Origin: Dokdonella_A ginsengisoli
Lineage (GTDB): Bacteria; Pseudomonadota; Gammaproteobacteria; Xanthomonadales; Rhodanobacteraceae
Assembly: GCF_042652785.1 (NCBI RefSeq)
Contig: NZ_JBHSHD010000017.1
Coordinates: forward strand, 62,001 to 126,000
DNA: 64,000 bases
Direction: 5' to 3'
Shown here: positions 45,736 to 53,728 of the stretch, one piece after another
Position numbering within the stretch: the first letter of the stretch is position 1
How the letters are laid out: every line of letters begins with the position of its first letter
Position numbers and translations under genes: made by a program
Notes under the pieces: generated by a model
The model's database searches: none
What the model saw: only the letters and a program-made list of their open reading frames with translations
What the model was told of the DNA's origin: nothing

Positions 45736-47880
45736 ATGATAACGCCCTCCACCCCGCCGTGCGCGCATCGACGCGCCTTCCGACTCGATCGCCGGCCGCC
45801 TGGAATGCGGCGTGCGCTGCTGTGGCTGGCCATCGTCACCGGCACGACGGGCGCGTCGGCGCAGGAATCGCCCGCTTCCACCGCCGCGCCGCCGCCGGGC
45901 GCGGCCGACACCGTGTACCTGTCGCCGCTGGTCACCGACGCCAATGCGCAGGACCCGTACGCCGAGCCGGCTGCGAAGAGCACCATCGGCCGCGATGCCA
46001 TCGACCTGTTCGGCGGCCAGAACCTCGACGACGCCCTGCGCGCCACGCCCGGCACGTTCACGCGCGACAGTCCGCAGAACCCCGGCATCGCGGTCGACAT
46101 CCGCGGCATGGAGGGATCGGGCCGCGTCACCATGACGATCGACGGCGTGCGCCAGAATTTCCGCTTCACCGGCCACGAGGCGCAGGGCTTCACCTACGTC
46201 GATCCGGCGCTGCTCGCCGGCGTCGACGTCAGCCGCGGCGCAACGAGCGGCGCCGCCGGCGCCGGCGCGCTGGCGGGCGCCGCCAACTTCCGCACGCTCG
46301 CACCGGCCGACGTGCTGCGCGACGGCGCCAACGCCGGCGGCTTCGTCGGCGTTTCCTGGGGCGACAACGGCGGCGGTTTCGCGCCGGTCGCCGCCGGCGC
46401 GGTGCGCACCGGGGCCTGGAGCTTCCTCGCCGCCGCCAGCCGCCGCTCGCCCGACGACTACGGGAACGGCAAGGGCCAGACCGTGCCGTACACCGGACAG
46501 GACCTGCGCTCCGGGCTGCTCAAGGCCGAGTTCCGGCCGAGCGACGCGCACCGGCTCGCGCTCGGCGCCGTGCTCTACGACAACGACTTCATCGCCAATT
46601 CCTACGACCAGACCATCGGCTCGCGGCAGTTCACCGCCAACTACGCCTACACGCCGGGCGGCCACGCGGTCGACCTGCGCGTCAACGCCTATCGCAGCGA
46701 CGTGCGCATGAAGTACGGCACCTCGCCGACATTGCCCAACGGCGGCAGCGGCGCCGGGCGCCGCATCGAGGACACCGGCACCGGCTTCGACGCGACCAAC
46801 ACCACGCGCCTGGGCGAACACCTGTCGAGCACCTACGGCGTCGCGTACTTCCACGACGACGTCGATTCGATCAACAGCGCCGTCGCACCGGGCTTCGGCG
46901 TCAATCCGAGCGGCGAGAACTCGATCGCGAGCGCGTTCTCCGACACCACCCTCCGCTACGGCATCACCGACACGATTCTCGGCCTGCGCTACGACCGCTA
47001 TCACGTCGAGGGTTCCGGCTCGGTCACCGCGGGCAATCCGCTCGGCATGCCGGCGGGCCGCTACGCGGTCGACCGTTCGGGCGGCGCGTTCAATCCGTCG
47101 CTGACGTTCGCGGTCACGCCGCTCCCGTGGCTGCAGCCGTACCTGCGCTGGTCGCGCACGTTCCGCCCGCCGACCGTCTCGGAAACGCTGATGGGCGGCG
47201 ACCATCCGGCCGACGGCGGCCCGACGCAGACGTTCTACCCGAACCCGTTCCTGAAGCCGGAGAAATCGCGCGGCTGGGAGCTCGGCGTCAACGTCGGCAC
47301 CGACCGGGTCTTGCGCAGCGACGACCGGCTGCGCGCCAAGGTCACGGTCTACCGCAACGCGGTCGACGACTACGTCACCGCGACGTTCGCCCCGGCCGGC
47401 GGCGCGTTCTTCGGCAACAACCCCGGCACCTCGATCGTCAAGGGCGTCGAAGTCGAAGGCGGCTACGACGCCGGCTTCGCGTTCGCCAACCTCACCTACT
47501 CGCACACCGACTCCGATCTCAAGTCGCAGGTCAACGGCCTGGGTGCGCAGAGTTACCTGCCGGACGAGGTCTACGGTGCGACGCTCGGCGCGCGCCTGGC
47601 CGAACGCCGCCTCACGATCGGCGCGCGCTGGTCGAAGGTCTCGCGCAGCTTCATCGGCGAGGAGAACGCCTACGGCGCCAACCGCCCCTGGGAACCGGGC
47701 TACGACCTGGTCGACCTGTTCGCCAACTACGTCTTCGACAGCGGCCTGGAGCTGCGCGCCAACGTCGCCAATGCCGACGACACCGTCTACACCCCGGCGC
47801 TGAGCACACCGGCCGCCGGCACCTCGGTCGAAACCGGCCGCGGACGCACCTGGTCACTGACCGCGAAATACACGTTCTGA
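45736..47880 (+). CDS. TonB-dependent receptor, haem/haemoglobin type
   Basis: The 714-residue outer-membrane receptor has a signal peptide (LLWLAIVTGTTGASAQE) and a plug domain with the family string DIRGMEGSGRVTMTIDGVRQ followed by GALAGAANFRTL. The barrel contains RPPTVSETLMGG near residue 480 and ends in the typical outer-membrane terminus TAKYTF. The plug resembles haem/haemoglobin receptors (HasR/HemR group) more than siderophore receptors. The promoter holds a Fur-box-like palindrome, and the start codon lies just after it. ATGs at 45693 and 45805 are alternatives; the latter gives the shortest signal peptide. The downstream secreted-protein gene starts 45 bases later. Ligand identity is inferred. 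Confidence 0.9.
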   Translation: MITPSTPPCAHRRAFRLDRRPPGMRRALLWLAIVTGTTGASAQESPASTAAPPPGAADTVYLSPLVTDANAQDPYAEPAAKSTIGRDAIDLFGGQNLDDALRATPGTFTRDSPQNPGIAVDIRGMEGSGRVTMTIDGVRQNFRFTGHEAQGFTYVDPALLAGVDVSRGATSGAAGAGALAGAANFRTLAPADVLRDGANAGGFVGVSWGDNGGGFAPVAAGAVRTGAWSFLAAASRRSPDDYGNGKGQTVPYTGQDLRSGLLKAEFRPSDAHRLALGAVLYDNDFIANSYDQTIGSRQFTANYAYTPGGHAVDLRVNAYRSDVRMKYGTSPTLPNGGSGAGRRIEDTGTGFDATNTTRLGEHLSSTYGVAYFHDDVDSINSAVAPGFGVNPSGENSIASAFSDTTLRYGITDTILGLRYDRYHVEGSGSVTAGNPLGMPAGRYAVDRSGGAFNPSLTFAVTPLPWLQPYLRWSRTFRPPTVSETLMGGDHPADGGPTQTFYPNPFLKPEKSRGWELGVNVGTDRVLRSDDRLRAKVTVYRNAVDDYVTATFAPAGGAFFGNNPGTSIVKGVEVEGGYDAGFAFANLTYSHTDSDLKSQVNGLGAQSYLPDEVYGATLGARLAERRLTIGARWSKVSRSFIGEENAYGANRPWEPGYDLVDLFANYVFDSGLELRANVANADDTVYTPALSTPAAGTSVETGRGRTWSLTAKYTF

Positions 47881-47925
47881 CCGTTCGCCGGTCGCCCTCT
47901 TTCCACTGCCACAGGATGATTCACC

Positions 47926-48621
47926 ATGAGAATCCGACCCACGTACCTGCTTTGCGCACTGCTTTGCGCCGCCGTCGCCGCTCCGGCGTCGGCCGGCACG
48001 TTTGCGCTGTCCTTCAATGCCGACGATTCCAGCCGCTGGTACGACTTCATCATGGACTGGTTCGCCCAGCTCGATCGCACCGAGAGCGGCACTCCGCCGC
48101 TCAACGTGCTCTACACGATCGGCGCGGAAACCGATCCGCTGAACCCGGTCACCTACCAGGATTCCGGCGACAGCGCCGTCGTGTTCGCGCACGGCCGCGC
48201 CTTCACCGACGTCGGCAGCATCACCTACACCGGCAGCGGCAACGGCACCTTTCCGATCACCGCCGTCACGCTCGACCTCAATCCCCACGTGAGGACCCAG
48301 GAGGCCAGCGCGCTGGGCCTGTCCTACCTCACGACCGTCAGCAACCCGCAGGGCACGATCACGATCGCCGGCGGTGCGGTGACCGACATCCGGCTCGACG
48401 CGGACATCCGCTTCGACCTGGACGCACGCAACGATCCGCTCATCGGCTACCTGCTGCCGTACGAAGGCACCTTGCTGATGGAGGGCGACCGCTTCGACAT
48501 CTTCGTCGACGATTCCGCCGGCTCCCACTTCGTCATGCGCTACGTCTGGGACCTGCACGGCACGGTGGCCGGCGTGGGCGGCGGCGACGTGGTCTTTGCG
48601 AACGGCTTCGACCCGTCCTGA
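47926..48621 (+). CDS. Secreted protein with VFANGFD tail, linked to the haem receptor
   Basis: The 231-residue protein has a signal peptide (YLLCALLCAAVAAPASA) and a beta-rich mature part: FALSFNADDSSRWYDFIMDW, HGRAFTDVGSITYTGSGNGT, then acidic DIRLDADIRFDLDARNDPL. It ends GGGDVVFANGFDPS, a member of the shared C-terminal motif. There are no cysteines in the mature protein and no haem-binding CXXCH. It follows the receptor gene by 45 bases on the same strand, so it is probably co-transcribed and iron-regulated. A role in capturing the receptor's ligand outside the cell is possible but only inferred from position. Confidence 0.82.
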   Translation: MRIRPTYLLCALLCAAVAAPASAGTFALSFNADDSSRWYDFIMDWFAQLDRTESGTPPLNVLYTIGAETDPLNPVTYQDSGDSAVVFAHGRAFTDVGSITYTGSGNGTFPITAVTLDLNPHVRTQEASALGLSYLTTVSNPQGTITIAGGAVTDIRLDADIRFDLDARNDPLIGYLLPYEGTLLMEGDRFDIFVDDSAGSHFVMRYVWDLHGTVAGVGGGDVVFANGFDPS

Positions 48622-48640
48622 CCCGCCACGGGCGAAGGGG

Positions 48641-48671
48641 GAACATCCGGCATTGGGGATGTTTCCACTTG
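48641..48671 (+). terminator. Hairpin after the secreted-protein gene
   Basis: GGAACATCC and GGATGTTTCC pair with one bulged base around the loop GGCATTGG, about 20 bases after the stop codon. Only a weak T-rich stretch (ACTTGT) follows. It may terminate the receptor operon. The rest of the 296-base gap to the TetR gene is GC-rich and holds nothing I recognise. Confidence 0.3.
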
Positions 48672-48917
48672 TAGCAATGTCAAGATGAGTGACCGCGGTC
48701 GCCGGCCGCGGCCGCTCTCCGTCCCTCGATCCGGCACAAGCGCCCCGCGCAGCCGCCCGCAAGGCGGCGCCGCGACGGCGCTTCCGGCCGGTCCGGCGCT
48801 TCCGGAGGCGGCGGCGGCGCCTCGCAGCGGATTCCCGCCGGACGGCGGCGAAGCCGCTGCCCTCGCGCTGCGGTAGGCTTATGCTTACGCACAGCAATCC
48901 TGAGGGCGCGTTCGTCG

Positions 48918-49724
48918 ATGTCCAAACCCCCTTCCGTCCGTTCCGGCAGTACCAAGGCACGCCTGCTGGAGGCGGCCGAGGAACTGTTCATCGAACATGG
49001 CTACGAGTCCATGTCGCTGCGTCAGATCACGACGCAGGCCGGCGCGAATCTCGCCGCGGTGAACTATCACTTCGGCAGCAAGGAAGCCCTCGTGCAGGAG
49101 CTGCTGACGCAGCGATTCGACCGTCTCAACCAGGAGCGCCTGCAGCTGCTGTCGATCTGCGAGAAGCAGTACGGCGAGCAGCCGATGGACGTCTCCACCG
49201 TGCTCGGCGTGCTGTTCGTGCCGGGCCTGCGGCTCACCCGCAGCACGCTCGGCGGGCCGAACTTCCTGCGCCTGCTCGGACGCGTGTACAGCGACCCGTC
49301 GCCGTTCATGCGCGAGTACCTGCGCGAGCACTACGAGTCGATTTCCGGGCGCTTCTTCGAGGCCTTCTCGCGCGCGCTGCCGCATGTGCCGCGCCACGAG
49401 CTCGGCATGCGCCTGCAGTTCAGCCTGAAGGCGCTGTCGGGCATGCTCGCCAGCGAGGACACCGACGAACTCGCCGCCGCGATCTGCATCGGCGAGGAGG
49501 TCAAGGACACGCTGATGATCGAGCGCCTGATCGCCTTCATCTCGCCGGTGCTGACCACGCCGTTCGCGTCGGTGCGACAGGCCGGCCCGATCGAGCGCGT
49601 GCTGAGCCTGGCCGACCTCGCCGCCGCGGCCGTCGACGAACACGAGCACAAGGATCCGCGCGTGCGCGGCCGCAAGCCGTCGGCGGGATCGGCGTCGTGG
49701 CGTTCGGGCGCGGCCGATCCCTGA
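48918..49724 (+). CDS. TetR-family regulator, PsrA-like (paralogue 1)
   Basis: The 268-residue protein has the TetR helix-turn-helix at residues 12-58 (SLRQITTQAGANLAAVNYHF and GSKEALVQELL) and a long helical ligand domain containing TVLGVLFVPGLRLTRSTLGG and ALPHVPRHELGMRLQFSLKA. It resembles PsrA-type regulators of lipid metabolism. It is strongly similar throughout to the TetR gene at 57002-57796, and the two lie at opposite ends, and on opposite strands, of a lower-GC block of minus-strand genes. An unrelated basic tail (KDPRVRGRKPSAGS) ends the protein. Which genes it controls is not known. Confidence 0.9.
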   Translation: MSKPPSVRSGSTKARLLEAAEELFIEHGYESMSLRQITTQAGANLAAVNYHFGSKEALVQELLTQRFDRLNQERLQLLSICEKQYGEQPMDVSTVLGVLFVPGLRLTRSTLGGPNFLRLLGRVYSDPSPFMREYLREHYESISGRFFEAFSRALPHVPRHELGMRLQFSLKALSGMLASEDTDELAAAICIGEEVKDTLMIERLIAFISPVLTTPFASVRQAGPIERVLSLADLAAAAVDEHEHKDPRVRGRKPSAGSASWRSGAADP

Positions 49725-49751
49725 GCCGCGCCGGACGACAATCGCCCCGCC

Positions 49752-50741
49752 TCAGTTCCCGGCGAATGCGCAGGCGTCCCAGCCCTGCGGCGTGCCCGCC
49801 GTGGACGGCCCGCGGAAATTCGGCAGGTTCGACTGCGCCCACTCGTCCGCCTGGGCCAGCTCGGCCGGACTCAGGTTCGCCGCGGCCGCGGCGAGCTGGC
49901 GGTCGAGCTGCGCGACGCGATGCTCCTCGGCGCCCAGACGGTACAGCTTGAGATAGCGGTAGTGCTGGGCCGGATCGGTGCCGACCACACCGGCCAGCAG
50001 CCCCTGCGCGCCCGGCTCGTAAGCCTGCTGCAGCAGGTCGACCACGCGCCAGTCACCCGCGGTGAGTCCGGATTCGATCAGCGACCGCGCGTCGTCGCGG
50101 TAGGACTGCAGCGACTCGGGATGCTCGAGCAGTCCGCGCGAGTCGTACAGCGGCCCACGGCCGAGATAACAGGCCCGCGCGTCCTCGTCGCCGAGCCGCG
50201 CCGCCTGCGCGATGTTCGGCACCAGGCTGTCGAGCATCTGCGGACTGGCGTCGGCGCAGAACTTCTGGTTCTCGCTCACGGTTCGCTGGCGAAGCTCCAT
50301 CGCGTCGAGCAGGATCTGGTAGGTGCGCAACTGCTCCGGCGTCATGCCTTCGGTCTTCCTGCCGGTCAGCTCGTCGGAGGCACCGACATTCTTCCATTCC
50401 GATCCGCGCAGCCGGTTGCAGCGGTTCACGTCGCGGAACAACCGCGCCGCGGCGGCGGCGTCGCCGGCGTTGGCGCGCGCCTGCAGATCGGCGAAGGTGT
50501 CCTTCAGGGGCGCGCCGATCGGAGGTAGCGGATCGCCCTTGCGAGCGACTACTGCGGTTCGGCTCCCCGACGGTCCCGGCGACTTCCCCGACGGAACACG
50601 GGAACCGGAGCCACCTTGGCTCGGGTCATGGGCCGCAACAACGCTCGCACGCGAGGACGGCGCGTTCGAGCGCCCCATGAAATAGGCTGCCCCCGCCACT
50701 GCGAACATCACGGCAACCAAGGCTGCATCACGCCGCTTCAT
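49752..50741 (-). CDS. Membrane-anchored protein of unknown family (tandem copy B)
   Basis: The 329-residue protein begins with a short basic n-region and one membrane helix (DAALVAVMFAVAGAAYFMG). A Ser/Pro/Gly-rich linker follows (residues about 25-70), then a helical, TPR/Sel1-like domain with TFADLQARANAGDAAAAARL, LDSLVPNIAQAARLGDEDAR, CYLGRGPLYDSRGLLEHPES and LKLYRLGAEEHRVAQLDRQL. It ends WDACAFAGN. It is a clear paralogue of the adjacent gene at 50786-51772, 44 bases away. Four conserved cysteines in the pair (NRC, KFC, ACYL, DAC) suggest disulfides in a periplasmic domain. Function is unknown. Confidence 0.83.
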   Translation of the reverse strand: MKRRDAALVAVMFAVAGAAYFMGRSNAPSSRASVVAAHDPSQGGSGSRVPSGKSPGPSGSRTAVVARKGDPLPPIGAPLKDTFADLQARANAGDAAAAARLFRDVNRCNRLRGSEWKNVGASDELTGRKTEGMTPEQLRTYQILLDAMELRQRTVSENQKFCADASPQMLDSLVPNIAQAARLGDEDARACYLGRGPLYDSRGLLEHPESLQSYRDDARSLIESGLTAGDWRVVDLLQQAYEPGAQGLLAGVVGTDPAQHYRYLKLYRLGAEEHRVAQLDRQLAAAAANLSPAELAQADEWAQSNLPNFRGPSTAGTPQGWDACAFAGN

Positions 50742-50785
50742 GGGCTCGACGCTTCCTGTCGGCATGCAAGTTCATGTCGTCCTCG

Positions 50786-51772
50786 CTATTCGTACGGAAA
50801 CGAACACGGATCCCAACCGGGAATCGTCGAATCAGTCGAATTGCTGCCATTGAAATTTCTCTGGAAAACGGTCTGCGCCCAGGAGTCGGCATCGGCGACC
50901 TGCGCCGGCGTGAGCTGCTGCGCCGCCTCGGCCAGCGATGAATTCATCTGCGCCGCGCGGTCCGGGTCCGCGCCCAGGTTGTAGAGCTTCATGTAACGAT
51001 AGTACTGATAGGCATCGGACCCGAGCACGCCGGCGAGAGGGCTCTCCGAACCCGGCTGATAGGCCCCGCGAAGAACATCCACGACTTTCCAGTCGCCTGC
51101 TTGAATGCCTGCATCGACCATCGACGCCACGCTGGTCCGGTAGTTCGCAAGCCATTCCGGATGGCCCATCAATCCGCGCGTATCGTAGCTCGGCCCGCGT
51201 TGCAGATAGCAGGCTCGGGCGTACTCCTCGCCGAGCTGCGCGGCCTTCTGCAAATTGGGGACCAGGGAATCCAGCATGCTGTCCGTCGCGCCGTCGCACA
51301 AACTGTGGAATCTCTGCATGACCTGCTTGCGGGCTTCGATCGCGTCGAGCTGAACCTGATAGCCTTCCAGCTGCGCCGCGTCCATCGCGTCGACTTTCTC
51401 GCTCAACAATTCGTCGGCCAGGCGCGAATTCGACCAGTCGATGCCGCGCAGGCGACTGCAAAGACCGACGTCGCGATACAAGCGCGTCGCTGCCACGACG
51501 TCACCGACATCCGCGCGTGCTTGCAACTCGGCAAAGACTTCCTTCAAGGGCCGGTCGCCGGGCAGAAGAGGCATTGTCTTGCGCCCGGCGGGGACGCGCG
51601 GCTTCTTCCTCGCGCCGCCGACGTCGTGACCTTCGGAAACGGCGGAAACGCTGGCGTCCTTCGCCGCGCTCCCTTCGGCGGCGGAATTTCGGCCTTGAAC
51701 CCGACCGAGCAAGTACGCGCATGCGATCGCTGCCGAAGCGATCAGGACGAAAGCGATGAACCAGCGACGCAT
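50786..51772 (-). CDS. Membrane-anchored protein of unknown family (tandem copy A)
   Basis: The 328-residue protein starts MRRWFIAFVLIASAAIACAY, one membrane helix after a short basic end. It then has a Ser/Ala/Lys-rich linker and the same helical domain as its neighbour: VFAELQARADVGDVVAATRL, LDSLVPNLQKAAQLGEEYAR, CYLQRGPSYDTRGLMGHPEW and MKLYNLGADPDRAAQMNSSL, ending WDPCSFPYE. Similarity to copy B runs over the whole domain, while the linkers differ, so this is an old tandem duplication with conserved fold. Base composition is less GC-rich than in the flanking housekeeping genes. The helical repeats look like Sel1/TPR adaptors. Function is unknown. Confidence 0.83.
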   Translation of the reverse strand: MRRWFIAFVLIASAAIACAYLLGRVQGRNSAAEGSAAKDASVSAVSEGHDVGGARKKPRVPAGRKTMPLLPGDRPLKEVFAELQARADVGDVVAATRLYRDVGLCSRLRGIDWSNSRLADELLSEKVDAMDAAQLEGYQVQLDAIEARKQVMQRFHSLCDGATDSMLDSLVPNLQKAAQLGEEYARACYLQRGPSYDTRGLMGHPEWLANYRTSVASMVDAGIQAGDWKVVDVLRGAYQPGSESPLAGVLGSDAYQYYRYMKLYNLGADPDRAAQMNSSLAEAAQQLTPAQVADADSWAQTVFQRNFNGSNSTDSTIPGWDPCSFPYE

Positions 51773-51861
51773 GGGCGAAGACTATCGCAGGGCGGCATGA
51801 AACCGCCCCGCGTTGCCGGAACCACTATTCGAGCCGATCACGACCGCCTGAGCCGTCCGAA

Positions 51862-52782
51862 CTACTGCTCGCTGGCGAGCACGTAAGCGGAAGCGGCAAG
51901 AGACGTGTCGCCGCTCATGATCGCCGTATTCTTGCCTGCGGCCGATGGCAGTCCCACCTTGAGGTTGACCGCACCGGACACCAGGAAGTCGAGCACCGAC
52001 GTGATGATAGGCAGCCCCAACGCCACGTTGCCACATCCGCTCGCCCCGGGCACCGCGAACGAATTGTCGACCAGCGAGTTGTCGTCGTCCTGGATGTAAC
52101 CGACGTAGTTGGCTTCGTCCACCCATACATAGTAGGAATTGCCCGGCTCGCCCGAGATCGGCTGGTTCGGCGGCGGCGGATTGGTCGTTGCCGTCTGCAG
52201 GTTGATCCGGATGGGATTCTGCGGCGAGCCGATGTAGCAGGTGCCGCCGAGGAACGGATTCTGCAGATGCACGCGTACGGTCAGGCGCGCGGCGACGGGA
52301 TCCTCGCCACTATCGGGAGCCGGCGGATACAGGGCCTGGAGGAAATTCGTCTGGACCGTGTCGACCAATTCGATCGTCGCCGTCACGTCATTGACGGAAT
52401 TGACGATGCTCCAGAAGGCAACCCACAGCGGAAACGGCCAGTCCGGCGCCGGATTGGCGATTCCGAGCAGGCCGCCCGGAACCTTGGCGGGAACCGATGC
52501 CAGCGTCGGCGCGCCTACCGCGTCGTACAAGGGGGAAGGCCCGACGCTCTCGAGCCCGCCCTGCAGCGTGATCGGCGAAGTGATCGGCAAAGTGGTGTTC
52601 CCGATGACGAACGAACCGGAGCTCACGACGTTGTAGAGGCACGTCGTGACGCTGGGATTGGTGTACGGACAATTCTTGAAGATCGAGAATGCGCCCGAAG
52701 GCGTGCCCGCGATCGCCGCCGGCATCGAAACGATGCCGGCCAGCGCGGTAGCGAGGGCCAGAGAAAGCGATGTCTTGGACAT
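51862..52782 (-). CDS. Secreted protein of an actinobacterial-like family
   Basis: The 306-residue protein has a Sec signal peptide (residues 1-25, ending PAAIAG). The mature part has strings I associate with a family of secreted actinomycete proteins: FSIFKNCPYTNPSVTTCLYN, GSFVIGNTTLPITSPITLQG, VRVHLQNPFLGGTCYIGSPQ, TTNPPPPNQPISGEPGN, NSLVDNSFAVPGASGCG and VGLPSAAGKNTAIMSGD. Four or more cysteines suggest disulfides. The recollection of the family is from memory and should be searched. There is no IFxDGFE tail. It lies in the lower-GC block, 185 bases after a gene with its own terminator, so it has its own promoter. Confidence 0.82.
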   Translation of the reverse strand: MSKTSLSLALATALAGIVSMPAAIAGTPSGAFSIFKNCPYTNPSVTTCLYNVVSSGSFVIGNTTLPITSPITLQGGLESVGPSPLYDAVGAPTLASVPAKVPGGLLGIANPAPDWPFPLWVAFWSIVNSVNDVTATIELVDTVQTNFLQALYPPAPDSGEDPVAARLTVRVHLQNPFLGGTCYIGSPQNPIRINLQTATTNPPPPNQPISGEPGNSYYVWVDEANYVGYIQDDDNSLVDNSFAVPGASGCGNVALGLPIITSVLDFLVSGAVNLKVGLPSAAGKNTAIMSGDTSLAASAYVLASEQ

Positions 52783-52857
52783 GGTGAACTCCTGGACTGG
52801 GCAATTGACGCTCTGTGCGCGACAAGCGATGGCCCGCGCGAAGAATGCAAGGGGGAG

Positions 52858-52896
52858 AAAAAGCTGCCGCTTCAGGCGTCCGCCCGAAGCGGCAGC
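52858..52896 (-). terminator. Rho-independent terminator
   Basis: On the minus strand GCTGCCGCTTC and GAAGCGGCAGC form a perfect 11-base-pair stem with a GC-rich loop, followed at once by TTTTTCTCCC. It lies about 70 bases after the stop codon of the 190-residue secreted-protein gene, and is the clearest intrinsic terminator in the window. Confidence 0.85.
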
Positions 52897-52967
52897 GGCG
52901 ATCCCTGCGATGGTTCGGAGCAGCCGCCTGGAATGACGGCCGTCCGCCGTTCAGTCCGTTGATCCGA

Positions 52968-53540
52968 TCACGGAACCGCAACCCAGCGGATCGGCTTGGT
53001 GGACTTCAGCGCAGCCGGACCGGACGGCGGCGGATTCGCGGTCGACCTGACGTCCGTGCACGGTCCCAAAGCACCGGTGAACCCGTAGGTATTGGTCGTC
53101 GGCGGCGTGGGACTGAGCGGAGCCAGCGTTCCGGAGATGCTTCCGGTGCACGTCGTATTGGGGCTCGTGAAATGAATGCTGATGTTGCTGATGGTCACCT
53201 TTCCGCTGGCGTCAGGAGCAGACACGTTCCACGGGAGAACCTTCGTGATCGACGTGCACGCGGTGCTGGTTCCGAACGTGGCTGTGCTGACCTTCGCCGG
53301 AGGCGAAACGGGCAGCGTCGTACCCGTGGCGGGAAGCGACAACGTGAAAACGGCATTGGTACAAGGAACCGGAATCATCGCGGGCGATGCGGTTGTGGGG
53401 CCGGAAAGATCCACGCTGTCGCCCGTCGACACCCAGGCCGAGCCGTTCCAGATCTCGTAGTGACCTGCGAAGGCAGGAGAAGCAACGAAGGCACCCATCG
53501 CAGCCAAAGCAGTGAATATGCCGGACTTAAGCTTGATCAT
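52968..53540 (-). CDS. Small secreted protein, possibly PraA/PraB-like
   Basis: The 190-residue protein has a signal peptide (SGIFTALAAMGAFVASPAFA) and a mature beta-sandwich-like part rich in Thr/Ser/Pro with four cysteines (VPCTNAVF, STACTSITKVLPW, NTTCTGSIS, LGPCTDV). The order Cys, then LPW, then a KVTISNISI strand, then TTCTG recalls the PraA/PraB proteins linked to alkane use in Pseudomonas; that is a weak resemblance from memory. GGAG eight bases upstream supports 53540; 53558 is an alternative. It ends in its own rho-independent terminator. It lies 188 bases after a large TonB-dependent receptor gene on the same strand. Confidence 0.78.
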   Translation of the reverse strand: MIKLKSGIFTALAAMGAFVASPAFAGHYEIWNGSAWVSTGDSVDLSGPTTASPAMIPVPCTNAVFTLSLPATGTTLPVSPPAKVSTATFGTSTACTSITKVLPWNVSAPDASGKVTISNISIHFTSPNTTCTGSISGTLAPLSPTPPTTNTYGFTGALGPCTDVRSTANPPPSGPAALKSTKPIRWVAVP

Positions 53541-53728
53541 GATGCTTTTCTCCATCATACGTTGAGGTTTCGAACGCTACTGGCGCTCGCATGGTTTGCC
53601 ACGGAAAGCTGCGTCGTGGCGACGCACTCCTTGACTGCGCCGACTGTGGCGCTGTCGGGGATGGTTTTCGTCGAATCCCGGCGTCCTCCGACTCACGGAA
53701 TCGATCCGTCGAATGAAATCGCCTTTTC

